Of a stretch of DNA of 64,000 nucleotides, positions 40,965 through 51,058 are shown one piece after another. The stretch is from the NCBI RefSeq assembly GCF_000613845.1, contig NZ_BAJT01000015.1, positions 1-64,000 on the forward strand, given 5' to 3'. Source of the stretch: Asaia astilbis JCM 15831. GTDB lineage: Bacteria > Pseudomonadota > Alphaproteobacteria > Acetobacterales > Acetobacteraceae. Within the stretch, counting starts at the first letter, position 1. Each line of letters opens with the position of its first letter. The notes under the pieces are model-generated. The model was not told the DNA's origin. It did not search any database and saw only the letters and a program-made list of their open reading frames with translations. The translations under genes were made by a program, and so were the position numbers.

Positions 40965-42279
40965 CTAAGCCGCCTGCCTGCGGCGCCGCTCTCTGCGGTG
41001 CCGGGGGTGGGCTTGCTGACAAGTCGCTGGAAATCTTCGGCGAACATCTTCAGGCCGCTGGCCAGAGGCGCGATCGCGCCCGGTGCATGGGCGCAGAATG
41101 TACGCCCCATCGGACCGATCAGACGGGCTGCATCGTGGAGGCGTTCGATATCCTCCGGCGTGCCCCGTCCCTCTTCGATGGCAATCAAAAGACGCTCGAC
41201 CCAGGGCAGGCCGTCACGACAGGGCGTGCACCAGCCACAGGATTCCTGCGCAAAGAAATGCTCGAGATTGCGGATCATCCGATCGGGCTGGTCTTGTCAT
41301 CGAGCAGAATGGCCAGACCCGTGCCGAGGCGACTGCCCGCCTTCTCCGGTGTCGGATAATCCATGATGATGTCGGCATGTTCGGCACCGAGAAACGCCGT
41401 CGAGGCGCCACCGGGCAGGAAGGCCCGCAGCTTGTACCCGTCCTGCATGCCGCCTGCGCATTCGTTCAGGATCACGCCGAGCGAGGTGCCGAGCGGCAGT
41501 TCGAACACGCCCGGACGCTTGGCACGACCGCTGACACCGTAAAGCTTGGTTCCGCCATCGACGCAGGCACTCAGCCCCAGATACCACTCGGTGCCATTGG
41601 CCAGGATATGGGGAATATTGCTGAAGGTCTCGATGTTATTGACGACCGTCGGCGCGCCCCACAAACCACCGATCTGCGGGAACGGTGGCTTGGCACGCGG
41701 ATTGGCACGACGGCCTTCCAGCGCCGTGATCAAGGCCGTTTCCTCACCGCAGATGTAACGACCGGCGGAAGGATGAACGTGCAGATCGAAATCGAAACCC
41801 GAGCCAAGGATATTCTCGCCCAGGAACCCGGCTTCACGCGCCTGAATGACCGCCTGCTGCAGACGCTCCAGACCCAGATGATACTCGCCACGCAGAAAGA
41901 TGATGCCGTGCCGTGCCTGAATGGCGTAGGCCGAGATGATCATCCCTTCGATCAGCTGAAGCGGATTGCCTTCAACAAGAATACGATCCTTGAACGTACC
42001 CGGCTCCATCTCGTCACCATTGGCGACGATGTATTTGAGACGGTCTTTTGAGGATTCCTTGGGGACGAAGCTCCACTTCATGCCGGTGCTGAAGCCAGCA
42101 CCGCCACGACCGCGCAGCTTCGAGTCCGTCACCTCGGTGATGATTTCAGCGGGGCTCATGCCAAGCGCACGGCGCAGACCGCGCCAGCCGCCTTTCTTGT
42201 CGTAACCAGCCGGATCGAGCGGCGTCTCGCGATTGACGAGCGCCAGAAGCGGCTGTTTTTCGGGGTTGAGACCTGTCAT
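40965..42279 (-). CDS. nuoF: NADH-quinone oxidoreductase subunit F (two frameshifts)
   Basis: The NADH- and FMN-binding subunit, about 438 residues. It has LRGRGGAGFSTGMKW (NADH/FMN), NGDEMEPGTFKDR, and the cluster N3 motif ESCGWCTPCRDG. The frame breaks at about 41279: ...DDKTSPIG continues as MIRNLEHFFAQESCGWC, repaired by one added base. A second break near 40980 is inferred because the frame otherwise runs through into nuoG; one added base there ends the gene at TAG 40965. Start ATG 42279 overlaps the nuoE stop (TGATG). Confidence 0.88.
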
Positions 42280-42788
42280 CACTTCTTCCTCGCCCGAATG
42301 TCGTCGATGATGCCGTCAATATCTTCCGGACGGACCGGGCCGTAGAGGTCCTTGCCAACCAGCATCGCCGGGGCATGGTCACAGTGACCGAGGCAGACGA
42401 TCGGCAGGACGGTGAAGTCACCATCGGGCGTCGTCTCGCCCATCTTCACACCCAGCTTCTTGCAGAGGCGCTCGCGTGTCTGTTCGGCGCCCATGATGTA
42501 GCAGGAGACGGAGTCACAGAGCATGACCACGTTTTTGCCGACCGGCTTGCGAAACAGCAGATTGAAATAGGTGGCGATACCATCCAGATCGGCCTGGGAC
42601 ATGCCCAGAACCCGTGCCGTGTGGGCCAGATGCGCGTCATTGATCCACCCGAAGCGCTCCTGCACCAGACGCAGCGCTTCAATTGCTGCGCCGCGCGGGT
42701 GATGCTCGTGGGCTGCCATGTCGATGAAGGTATCGACGAGATCCTGAGGGAGTTCGGCGTCCTGCGCCGTAAGGTCAGCGGTCGACAT
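42279..42788 (-). CDS. nuoE: NADH-quinone oxidoreductase subunit E
   Basis: A thioredoxin-fold [2Fe-2S] subunit (cluster N1a), 169 residues. The ligands are Cys91, Cys96, Cys132 and Cys136, in the expected C-x4-C...C-x3-C spacing. It overlaps the nuoCD stop by 14 bases and nuoF by a few. Intact. Confidence 0.95.
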   Translation of the reverse strand: MSTADLTAQDAELPQDLVDTFIDMAAHEHHPRGAAIEALRLVQERFGWINDAHLAHTARVLGMSQADLDGIATYFNLLFRKPVGKNVVMLCDSVSCYIMGAEQTRERLCKKLGVKMGETTPDGDFTVLPIVCLGHCDHAPAMLVGKDLYGPVRPEDIDGIIDDIRARKK

Positions 42789-44538
42789 CGGCCATCACAA
42801 AATCGATGCTTCCGATAATGGCGATGAGGTCGGCAATCATGGTGCCGCGTGACAGCATCGGAAGCTGTTGCAGATGAATGAACGACGGGGTGCGGATACG
42901 TGTCCGGTAGGACATCGTGCCGCCATCGCTCACGAGGTAATACTGATTGAGCCCCTTGGTCGCTTCGATACAGGAGCGCACTTCGCCCTGCGGGATGACG
43001 GGCCCCCAGCTGACGCCCACGAAGTGATGGATGAGCGTCTCGATGTCATGCATCGTGCGCGGCTTCGGCGGCGGCATGGCCAGCGGATGCTCGGCCTTGT
43101 AGTCGCCACCCGGCATGTTATCGAGGCAGTAGCGGATGATACGCAGGCTCTGACGGATCTCTTCGATATGCACCGCAGCGCGATCGTAACAATCGCCATT
43201 GACCGCGGTCGGAATATCGAAATCGATCTGGTCATAACCGGAATACGGCGCCTTGCGACGATAATCCCATTCCAGACCCGTAGCGCGAAGGCCCGGTCCC
43301 GTAACGCCCCAATCGATGGCCTCTTCGGTGTTGTAGACACCAACGCCTTTGGTACGCGCCTTGAAGATCGGGTTCTTCATGACGAGTTCGTTATACTCAT
43401 CCAGACGCTTGGGCAGGTAATCGAGGAACGCACGTACCTCGCCGTCCCAGCCCTGCGGCAGATCCATGGCCACACCGCCGATGCGGAAGAACGCCGGATG
43501 CATGCGGAAACCGCAGATCTTCTCGATAATCTCGAAAACGCGTTCGCGATCCGTGAAGATATAGAAAACCGGGGAAAGCTGCCCCAGATCCTGAACCATG
43601 GTTCCGTAGAACACGAGATGGCTGGAAATACGGAAGAATTCAGCCAGCATGACGCGGATGAGCTGGGCGCGCGGCGGCACGGTAATGCCCGCCAGTTTCT
43701 CGACCCCCATCACATAGGGGAAGTTATTCATCACCCCGCCGACATAATCGATACGGTCGGTATAGGGGATATAGCTGTGCCATGTCTGGCGCTCAGCCAT
43801 CTTCTCGGCGCCGCGATGATGGAACCCGATATCGGGCACGGCATCGACAATGAACTCGCCCTCAAGCTGCAGCACGACGCGGAAAACACCATGGACCGAA
43901 GGATGATTCGGGCCGAGGTTGAGGAACATGAAGTCGCTGTTTTCGGACTGCCGCTTCATCCCCCAGGATTCGGGGTCGAACTTCAGAGCTTCCTGCTCGT
44001 CGAAAACCTGATCTTCGGAGAGTGTGTAAGGCGGCCGTTCGGTGGCGCGGGCGTAATGGTCTTTCCGCAGTGGATGACCAACCCAGGTCGGGGGCGTCAA
44101 GATACGAGAGAGATGCGGATGCCCCTCGAACACGACACCGAACAGATCCCAGGCTTCGCGCTCAAGCCAGTTTGCATTCGGCCAGATGTCGGTGATGGTG
44201 CCGATATTGGCATCGTCAACCGCAAGCGGCACTTTGAAGCGCACTTCGTCAATCGGACCGTCGAAAGACTGGATGTGATAGATAACGGTAAAGTCTGACG
44301 CCGGAAGGCCATCACGATGGATGCGCTGGCGCTCATCCACACAGGTCAGATCCAGCAGCATACGCAGCGCGCCGCCCGACTTGACGGCCTGAAGCACAGC
44401 GCGGATCTGACCACGGGAAACCCAAAAGGTCGGCACGCCATCGCGTGTCTTCTCTTCCATCGTGATCATGTGAGGTGGGAAGGCAGCAACCGCCGCTCCC
44501 ATAACGCCAGAACGGCTTTTCTCGAAAACTTCGCTCAT
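42775..44538 (-). CDS. nuoCD: Fused NADH-quinone oxidoreductase subunits C and D
   Basis: A single 587-residue protein joining the 30-kDa (NuoC, about residues 1-185) and 49-kDa (NuoD, about 195-587) subunits, as in E. coli. The NuoC part has the [18 protein letters not shown] signature. The NuoD part starts [16 protein letters not shown] and has [14 protein letters not shown] and a C-terminal [16 protein letters not shown] 44538 has GGAG eight bases upstream. Fused nuoCD is uncommon in Alphaproteobacteria and places this operon in the E. coli-like class. Confidence 0.95.
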   Translation of the reverse strand: MSEVFEKSRSGVMGAAVAAFPPHMITMEEKTRDGVPTFWVSRGQIRAVLQAVKSGGALRMLLDLTCVDERQRIHRDGLPASDFTVIYHIQSFDGPIDEVRFKVPLAVDDANIGTITDIWPNANWLEREAWDLFGVVFEGHPHLSRILTPPTWVGHPLRKDHYARATERPPYTLSEDQVFDEQEALKFDPESWGMKRQSENSDFMFLNLGPNHPSVHGVFRVVLQLEGEFIVDAVPDIGFHHRGAEKMAERQTWHSYIPYTDRIDYVGGVMNNFPYVMGVEKLAGITVPPRAQLIRVMLAEFFRISSHLVFYGTMVQDLGQLSPVFYIFTDRERVFEIIEKICGFRMHPAFFRIGGVAMDLPQGWDGEVRAFLDYLPKRLDEYNELVMKNPIFKARTKGVGVYNTEEAIDWGVTGPGLRATGLEWDYRRKAPYSGYDQIDFDIPTAVNGDCYDRAAVHIEEIRQSLRIIRYCLDNMPGGDYKAEHPLAMPPPKPRTMHDIETLIHHFVGVSWGPVIPQGEVRSCIEATKGLNQYYLVSDGGTMSYRTRIRTPSFIHLQQLPMLSRGTMIADLIAIIGSIDFVMADVDR

Positions 44539-44549
44539 TCCCACGCTCC

Positions 44550-45191
44550 TCAGATCGTATCCGGGGTGCGCAGCTTGGTGACCGCCATGCGCTCTTCGCG
44601 CTTGAGGTCACGCATGCTGGGAGGCGTCACCTTGGTCACTCCCTGGTCGCCCACCATCCAGCTCAGAGGACGCCGCTGCTTGCCAATGGAATCCTGCAGC
44701 AGCATCAACCCTTCGAGCAGCGCGTCAGGGCGCGGCGGACAGCCCGGCACATAGACGTCTACCGGGAGAAAGCTGTCGACACCCTGCACGACACTGTAGA
44801 TGTCATACATGCCGCCAGAGTTGGCGCAGGAGCCCATGGAGATAACCCAGCGAGGCTCAAGCATCTGGTCGTACAGATACTTCACGATCGGCGCCATTTT
44901 ACGAAAGACCGTGCCGGCGATCACAATCAGATCGGCTTCACGCGGCGTGGCACGCAGAACTTCAGAACCGAAGCGCGCGATATCGTAGCGGCTGGTAAAT
45001 GCCGTCGCCATTTCGACGTAACAGCAGGAAAGACCGAAATTGAACGGCCAGACAGAGTTTTTTTGCCCCCAGGAAATAAAATCCTGAAGCTTTCCGACAA
45101 CAAGATTGCGACGCACATCCTCATGCATCAACAACTCTTCCGGAGACTGCAAACGGGGCTCGCCGACGGCGGAGGTAAGAGTCCAAGTCAT
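44550..45191 (-). CDS. nuoB: NADH-quinone oxidoreductase subunit B
   Basis: Carries cluster N2, the last iron-sulfur centre before quinone. The ligands are Cys56 and Cys57 (GLSCCYVEM), Cys122 (MGSCANSGG) and Cys151 (VPGCPPRPD). 213 residues with a basic C-terminal tail like E. coli NuoB. It lies two bases after nuoA and 11 before nuoCD. Intact. Confidence 0.96.
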   Translation of the reverse strand: MTWTLTSAVGEPRLQSPEELLMHEDVRRNLVVGKLQDFISWGQKNSVWPFNFGLSCCYVEMATAFTSRYDIARFGSEVLRATPREADLIVIAGTVFRKMAPIVKYLYDQMLEPRWVISMGSCANSGGMYDIYSVVQGVDSFLPVDVYVPGCPPRPDALLEGLMLLQDSIGKQRRPLSWMVGDQGVTKVTPPSMRDLKREERMAVTKLRTPDTI

Positions 45192-45193
45192 CG

Positions 45194-45661
45194 TTATACG
45201 ACCTCGCGCTCGGGGATTTTGACAAGTTCAACGGGGGAGTTGGGCGGCACCTTGACCGGCATGCGGCGGTGCTTGGGGCCCCATTCAAGGGCGCCACTGC
45301 GCCACAGATAAATCAGGGCGAGGGTCAGAAAGACGACAAAGGTCAAGACCGAGAAGAAGGCGGCCCAACCGGCCTCGACCACTACGGAAGCCCAGGAATA
45401 AATAAACACGCTCTCAACGTCGAAAATCACGAAGAAGACGGCCAGAAGGTAATACTGCACCGGCAGACGGATACGCGCCGAACCCGTGGAAAGGATGCCT
45501 GACTCGTAAGGGAGGCTCATTGAGCGCCCCCGCGCTGCGCCAACGCGACGAGGCCCGAGAGCAGCAGAGAGCGCCACCACAATGCAAAGGAAGATGACCG
45601 TAAAGGCCACGTAGATCGCTAAAGCATGATCTGCGAGAAACTGAGACACTGGCGCAACCAC
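45194..45661 (-). CDS. nuoA: NADH-quinone oxidoreductase subunit A
   Basis: First gene of the operon: a 155-residue membrane protein with three hydrophobic segments. It carries the family loop ([32 protein letters not shown] in two motifs, with the conserved Asp/Glu). The likely start is GTG 45661 with a short GGGAA upstream. The promoter should lie in 45662-45916. That region has two copies of a 19-bp palindrome farther upstream. Confidence 0.93.
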   Translation of the reverse strand: MVAPVSQFLADHALAIYVAFTVIFLCIVVALSAALGPRRVGAARGRSMSLPYESGILSTGSARIRLPVQYYLLAVFFVIFDVESVFIYSWASVVVEAGWAAFFSVLTFVVFLTLALIYLWRSGALEWGPKHRRMPVKVPPNSPVELVKIPEREVV

Positions 45662-45847
45662 CTATTCCCGACGAGACCAGAAGCCGATGTACCGTTGCAG
45701 CGTGTAACACTGGTCCGGAACTAAATAGCTAGTGGTCGTGAGGTTTTTTATCTGCGCCATTGCGTAGCATCACATCAAGTCCCTGCCTATCACCAGAAGG
45801 GGAGCACACGAACCCGTGATTATTAGTATAGTTTCAGTCCTCTTTTT

Positions 45848-45866
45848 GTTGATATCTATTATCAAC
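45848..45866. promoter_or_regulatory. 19-bp palindrome, copy 1 (possible operator)
   Basis: GTTGATA-N5-TATCAAC, a perfect 7-bp inverted repeat. A second copy begins 55 bases to the right. Located about 190 bases upstream of nuoA and downstream of the GH15 gene. The half-site resembles FNR-type TTGAT/ATCAA, but the spacing between those cores is seven, not four, so an FNR site is unlikely. Confidence 0.5.
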
Positions 45867-45902
45867 TCAATGCCGTAACGAAAAACTTCATCCCGAAGAC
45901 TT

Positions 45903-45921
45903 GTTGATATTTATTATCAAC
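45903..45921. promoter_or_regulatory. 19-bp palindrome, copy 2 (possible operator)
   Basis: Same GTTGATA-N5-TATCAAC sequence as the copy at 45848, differing by one spacer base. It overlaps the stop codon of the GH15 gene (45917-45919). No T tract follows on either strand, so it is not a terminator. Confidence 0.5.
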
Positions 45922-47733
45922 TTCGCAATCCTTCATGAGACAGGGCCTGATCGAGGTATTGTCCTGCCCTGATTAGCGCGAGATGAGTAAAGGCTTGCGG
46001 GAAATTGCCCAGATGTTCGCCGGTCGGACCAATTTCTTCTGAAAAGAGGCCCACATGATTGGCATAAGACAGGGTCTTGTCGAACAAGAAGCGGGCCATC
46101 ATCACATCGCCTGAACGCGCAAGACACTCGATGTACCAGAAAGAGCACATGGTAAAGGTGCCTTCACTCCCGGAAAGACCATCATCATTATCGCCTTCGG
46201 CCACGCGATAACGGAAAACATGGCTGTCATCGACCAGTTGCTCGCCAACCGCCTTGAGGGTAGCGACCCAGCGTGGATCCTGATCGCCGATGAAGCCCAT
46301 CAGAGGCATGAGGAGACATGAGGCATCGATTGCCGTACCCCCCTTGTACTGGACAAAATACTGCAGATCCTCGTTCCAGAAGTTATTCTGCACATCCATG
46401 TAGATGGCATTTCGCTCCCGCACCCAGACGGCAATGCGTCCCGGAAAACCGCGCTCCTCAGACAGGCGGATGGCACGATCCAGAGCGACCCAGCACATGA
46501 TGCGGGAGAACAGAAAATGCTTCTTGCCGCCGCGGACTTCCCAGATACTTTCATCCGGCTGATTCCAGTTAAGACAGAGCCAGTCGATACCCTCGGCAAT
46601 CGACTCCCACGCCTTCCAGCTCAGGCGCTCGCAATGACGGTCTGCATGATAAACGGCGTCCATCATTTCGCCGATGATATCGAGCTGAAGCTGATCCTCG
46701 GCACCATTGCCAATACGAACGGGACGTGAGTCCCGAAAGCCGCGAAAACGGGTCAGCTCTGTTTCGGGAACGAAATCCTTGCCATCGATCGCATACATCA
46801 CCTTCAGGCGCGCTTCATCCGGCTGTGCATCGAGACGACGCTGGTGCAGCCAGCGAATGAAGGCTGTCGCTTCTTCCGTGTGACCCGTTTTCATGAACGC
46901 GTAGACCATGAAAGATGAGTCGCGGATCCAGCAATAGCGGTAATCCCAGTTCCGCTCGCCGCCGGGGTCCTCAGGCAAACCGAACGTCGCCGCGGCGACC
47001 ATCGACCCGTGCTCTGCCGATGTCAGCAATTTGAGGGCCAGAGTCGAACGCGTGATTTGCTCGTGCCAGCGCCCGTGATAATCGGCCCGGGCAACCCAAT
47101 CGATCCAGTAATTGGCCGTCGCCTTGAAGGCGTTCGAGGTCCAGTGATCTTCAGTGCAGAGATTTTCATCGCCGGTCAGACTATCGAGCATGAAAATGGC
47201 GGTCTGGTTGAAGTCCAACACAAATTCCGCACACGCATCGCCCTCGCTAATCTCAATGGGGATCGTCGAGCTGATCCGGAGTTTCGGCAGATCGTCGCGG
47301 TCCGGCTCGAACAGAATGACCCGATCACTGAGTGCGCGCGCTTTATGGCCTACCCGTGCGTAATCGAAGCGGGGTGCACAATGCAGCCGGAACTTGATGG
47401 AGCACGCACGGCCTTGACGCGACGGATGACACGCTGCTCGGGATAATCAGCACCAAGCGTCATGAAATCCGAAATTTCGCTGACACCCTCGGTCGAGAGG
47501 ACGCGCGTCAGCAGAACATTGGTATCAGGCACATAGAACTGACGAAACGTTCCTCCTGCGAGCACCGGCGCCAGAGCAAAGCTACCGGCCTCCGGCTCGA
47601 GCAGAGACGCAAAAACGCTTGGACTGTCGAAGCGCGGCCAGCACATGAAATCGATCGATCCGTTGAGCGCGACAAGTGCCGTTGTTCTCAGATCGCCAAT
47701 GACAGCGTGATTTTCGATCGCCATGTTCATCAT
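45917..47733 (-). CDS. Glycoside hydrolase family 15 protein (one frameshift)
   Basis: A glucoamylase- or trehalase-like hydrolase of about 606 residues without a signal peptide, so probably cytosolic. It starts MAIENHAVIGDLRTTALVALNGSIDFMCWPRFDSPS (two conserved motifs of this GH15 subgroup). The catalytic domain has RNWDYRYCWIRDSSF and DAVYHADRH, and ends with GPTGEHLGNFPQAFTHLALI (second acid region). The frame breaks at about 47399: RRVKAVRAP continues as IKFRLHCAPRFDYARVGHKA, repaired by one added base. ATG 47733 is chosen for its GAAAG upstream. It follows zwf on the same strand by about 108 bases. Confidence 0.85.
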
Positions 47734-47841
47734 CAGTTCTTTCAACCATGCCCTTTCGACGGGCGTCGGTTAGAGAAAAATGGGCTCGTGCCTGGTGAAG
47801 CGACATGCTGAAACCCGGCACAAAATTCTGTGCCCAGAGTG

Positions 47842-49346
47842 TTAAGTCACGGGAAGCCAGCGTCGGCCGTCACGCTCAAGCAGCGCCGCTGCCTGATCCG
47901 GTCCGTCCGTTCCGGCCTCGTAGAGAAAGGGCTCCTGCGCAGGCGCCACGATCGGATCGACTGCCGCCCATGCTGCCTCGATCGTCTCTGCGCTCTGAAA
48001 CAGCATCTGGTTACCGCTCATGCAGTCATGCAGCAGGGCTTCATAGCCGACATTGGGTGTCTTTTCGAAAAAGTCGTCGTAGAGAAACCGGCTCTGGACC
48101 GGCGCAATAATCTCTTCGAGCCCCGGTTGTTTGGCATCGAAATTGATCGCAACGCCCCGCACAGGATCGAGCAAAAAACGAATGACATTGCCGATGCGCG
48201 GATCATCCATATCCTGATTGAACAGAGCGTAAGGCGGCTTTTTGAAGACCACATTGATCTCGCTTCGCCGTGCTGACAGGCGCTTGCCGGTACGCAGATA
48301 AAATGGCACCCCGCCCCACCGCCAGTTATCGATGTGCAGCTTCATGGCGGCATAGGTTTCTGTCTGGCTGTCTGGGGCCACACCGGGCGCATTGCGGTAG
48401 GACGGCACGGCGGCCCCTGCGATCTTTCCTGCCCCATACTGTCCGGGCACATAGTCCTCGACTTTCAGCGGGCGTATCGCCTGAAGGAGACGCGTCTTTT
48501 CCTGACGCACGGCCTCGGCTGCGAGAGACGCAGGCGGCTCCATCGCAATCAGGCTTAAGAGCGTAAAAAGATGATTAGGGACCATGTCGCGAAGAGCGCC
48601 CGTCTGCTCATAGAAGGACCCGCGCTTTTCGACGCCGATCGTCTCGGCGACGGTGATCTGGACATGATCGATATATTCCCGCCGCCAGATTGGTCGAACA
48701 GTACATTCGAAAACCGGGCGATCATGATACCCTGATTGGCTTCCTTACCCAGAAAATGATCGATCCGGTAAATCTGGTTTTCCGTCGCCTGTCCCCGCAT
48801 CACAGCATCGAGCTCGCGCGCCGAAGCAAAATCATGACCGAAGGGTTTTTCGATGACGATGCGTCGGTAGCCTCGCCCCTCTTTCAGAAGCCCCGCCTGC
48901 CCCAGCCCCGTCGCGATGCGGGCAAAAAACCGCGAGGCAACAGCAAAGTAGAAGATAACGTTTCCGGCGCCCAGCGCCTCACGCAGTGTGTTGTAGAGAT
49001 CTGGCTGGGTAAAATCGCCGGAAAGATAATGCGCCTTCGCAGTGACCCGCTCCCAGACGCTCCGATCGAGCTGGGGGCAGGAGAACTCCGCCGACGGATC
49101 CTTGGCGTCCTGCTCGGCAAGTGTGAAGAGTTTTTCTGCCCATTCCTCTCCCGACTGCTCAGCGCGATCGACCGCCATGATCTGAAAATCAGACGGCAGA
49201 GATCCCGCCATCGCAAGATCATAAAGAGAGGGAAGAAGAAGTCGTCGGGTCAGGTCGCCGCCTGCCCCGAAAATAACCAGCTTGCAGGGCAGGAGATCGT
49301 CCGACTTCTGGAATACGCCACGAAGCTGATTAGTAGCCGTTGACAT
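47842..49346 (-). CDS. zwf: Glucose-6-phosphate 1-dehydrogenase (one frameshift)
   Basis: Oxidises glucose 6-phosphate to 6-phosphogluconolactone, feeding the pentose phosphate pathway that acetic acid bacteria rely on. About 501 residues. It has FGAGGDLTRRLLLPSLY (NADP-binding), EKPFGHD, and the active-site RIDHFLGKE. The frame breaks at about 48690: RFSNVLFDQ continues as WRREYIDHVQIT, a conserved G6PDH block, repaired by one added A. SD AGGAG lies six bases before ATG 49346. A hairpin abuts that SD. Confidence 0.93.
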
Positions 49347-49354
49347 GATGCTCC

Positions 49355-49381
49355 TCCCTCTTACTCAGCGAGCAAGAGGGA
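49355..49381 (-). promoter_or_regulatory. Hairpin directly upstream of the zwf ribosome site
   Basis: In the zwf mRNA, UCCCUCUU (49381-49374) can pair with AAGAGGGA (49362-49355) across an 11-base loop. The 3' arm ends at the start of the AGGAG ribosome site. It has no U tract, so it is more likely to affect translation or stability than to terminate the upstream nodT transcript. Confidence 0.4.
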
Positions 49382-49441
49382 AAAGCTTAACGAACCGGAT
49401 AGATCATCCGATTATTTTCCACGCCTCAAACAATTACGTGA

Positions 49442-51058
49442 TCAGGCGTGGTGAGATTTGTCATCCCCAGCCTGTCTGACAATTGAATCTACAGGCTTGT
49501 CTTGCGGAAACTGCGTCTCCCAGCCCCCGCCCAGAGCATTGTACAAACGGGCCATATTGCTGGCGATGGTCGTCGTGCTGTCTGCCAGCTGAAGCTGGGC
49601 CGACAGCAGATCGCGCTGCGCCGAGAGAACGTTCAGATAGGTAGTCAGACCGCTACGGTACTGCTCCTGCGCCAGCTTCAGAGCGCGCTGACCCGCGTCA
49701 ACTGCTCCCTGCAGACCGTCGCGTCGCCGTTGCTCGTCACGATAGGCGATGAGGGCGTTATCGACATCACGCCACGCCCCAAGCACCGTCTGGCGATAGG
49801 TGATCGCAGCCGCTTTTTCGGCATAGCGGTTCAGCATCAGCTGCCCACGCAGACGCCCGCCCTGAAAGATTGGCAGTGAAATGGAGGGGCCGATATTCCA
49901 CGCACGCGCGTTCCAGAACCCAAGATCACGGAACGACAGCGATTGCAGACCGAAATCGGCGTTGATCGTGATTTTGGGATAAAACTCGGCCTCTGCTTCA
50001 GCAACATTGGCAACAGCCGCATGAAGCTGCGCCTCGGCCTGACGAATATCAGGACGGCGCTGTGCCAGCTCGGACGGCACGCCGACAGGGACGCGAGGAG
50101 GCACGACAGGAATCCCCGCCGTCCGTGTCAGCTCGTCATTGAGCGTGCCCGGAGGCGATCCCAGCAAAAGGCTGATCGCATTGATCTGCTGTTCAACGCG
50201 CTGCTCGAGCTGGGCGATCTGGGCCGTCGTGGAATCAAGCTGAGCTTCGGCGCTTGTCACGTCGAGTTCGGTGACGAACCCTGTTTTCTGACGCTCTTTC
50301 GCCAGCGCAAGCGTTCTGGCCTGCGTGTCACGATTAGCCGTGGTGATACGCAGCTGCTCCTGAAGCCCACGAAGGGTCAGGTAGTCATTGGCCATGTCGG
50401 CCTGCTGCGCGATCAGGATGCCCCGGCGTTCTTCATCCGTTGCCTGCAGATCAGCCTTGGCTGCCTCATACTGTCGGGCAACACGCCCCCAGAGATCGAC
50501 CTCATACTGAGCGTCGATCGAATATTTCCACTGGTTCAGCAAAGGAACCGTGGCGTCACCCGAACTCTGATCCAGCAGGGTCGCGCGCTCCTGCGTCAGA
50601 GCCCCGTTACTGCTTTTCCCGACACTGGAGATGATGCGCTGGATCATCTTCGAGCTGTATTGCGAGCGCGTATAGGAACCGCTGGCCGACAAGCCCGGAA
50701 AGCGCTCTGCGCCCGCCATCATCAGCTGCGCACGGCTTTGCGCCAGCTGTGCCGTTGCCCGCTGGATATCGAGGTTCTGCGTTGCCAACCGGGTCTCGAG
50801 CGAGGTCAGGGTGGGGTCGTTGAAGATCTTCCACCAGGTCGGATCGGGCGCATCGGCGCTCGTCTGACTGCCTGCCTGGCCAGAGTGCGCATGCATATCA
50901 TACTGGCTGGGCGACCACAGATCGGGCTTGTGGTATTTCGGCCCGACGCACCCGGGCAGGGTCAGAGCCATGGCAAAAGAGGCGCCACTCATCATGAGCG
51001 TGCGCGGGGAACGGCCTGTCTTCAAGGCGTGGCTCCAGAAGGTCAAGAAAATCGTCAT
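49442..51058 (-). CDS. Outer-membrane efflux lipoprotein, NodT/OprM family
   Basis: The outer-membrane channel of a tripartite drug pump, 538 residues. A hydrophobic N-terminus ends in the lipobox LTLPGC, so the Cys is expected to be lipidated. The body has two OEP repeats with long helical hairpins (e.g. NLDIQRATAQLAQSRAQL and LALAKERQKTGFVTELDV). Its start overlaps the emrB stop by one base (TAATG), making it the third gene of emrA-emrB-nodT. Intact. Confidence 0.9.
   Translation of the reverse strand: MTIFLTFWSHALKTGRSPRTLMMSGASFAMALTLPGCVGPKYHKPDLWSPSQYDMHAHSGQAGSQTSADAPDPTWWKIFNDPTLTSLETRLATQNLDIQRATAQLAQSRAQLMMAGAERFPGLSASGSYTRSQYSSKMIQRIISSVGKSSNGALTQERATLLDQSSGDATVPLLNQWKYSIDAQYEVDLWGRVARQYEAAKADLQATDEERRGILIAQQADMANDYLTLRGLQEQLRITTANRDTQARTLALAKERQKTGFVTELDVTSAEAQLDSTTAQIAQLEQRVEQQINAISLLLGSPPGTLNDELTRTAGIPVVPPRVPVGVPSELAQRRPDIRQAEAQLHAAVANVAEAEAEFYPKITINADFGLQSLSFRDLGFWNARAWNIGPSISLPIFQGGRLRGQLMLNRYAEKAAAITYRQTVLGAWRDVDNALIAYRDEQRRRDGLQGAVDAGQRALKLAQEQYRSGLTTYLNVLSAQRDLLSAQLQLADSTTTIASNMARLYNALGGGWETQFPQDKPVDSIVRQAGDDKSHHA

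Noticed and set aside
38240-41278. Apparent 1012-residue NuoF-NuoG fusion protein
   Set aside because: nuoG has its own AGGAGG ribosome site and ATG at 40951, a TAG stop for nuoF exists one frame over at 40965, and nuoF is broken again at 41279. A frameshift explains the fusion better.
45848-45921. FNR/Anr boxes upstream of nuoA
   Set aside because: FNR sites need TTGAT-N4-ATCAA; here the cores are seven bases apart in both copies.
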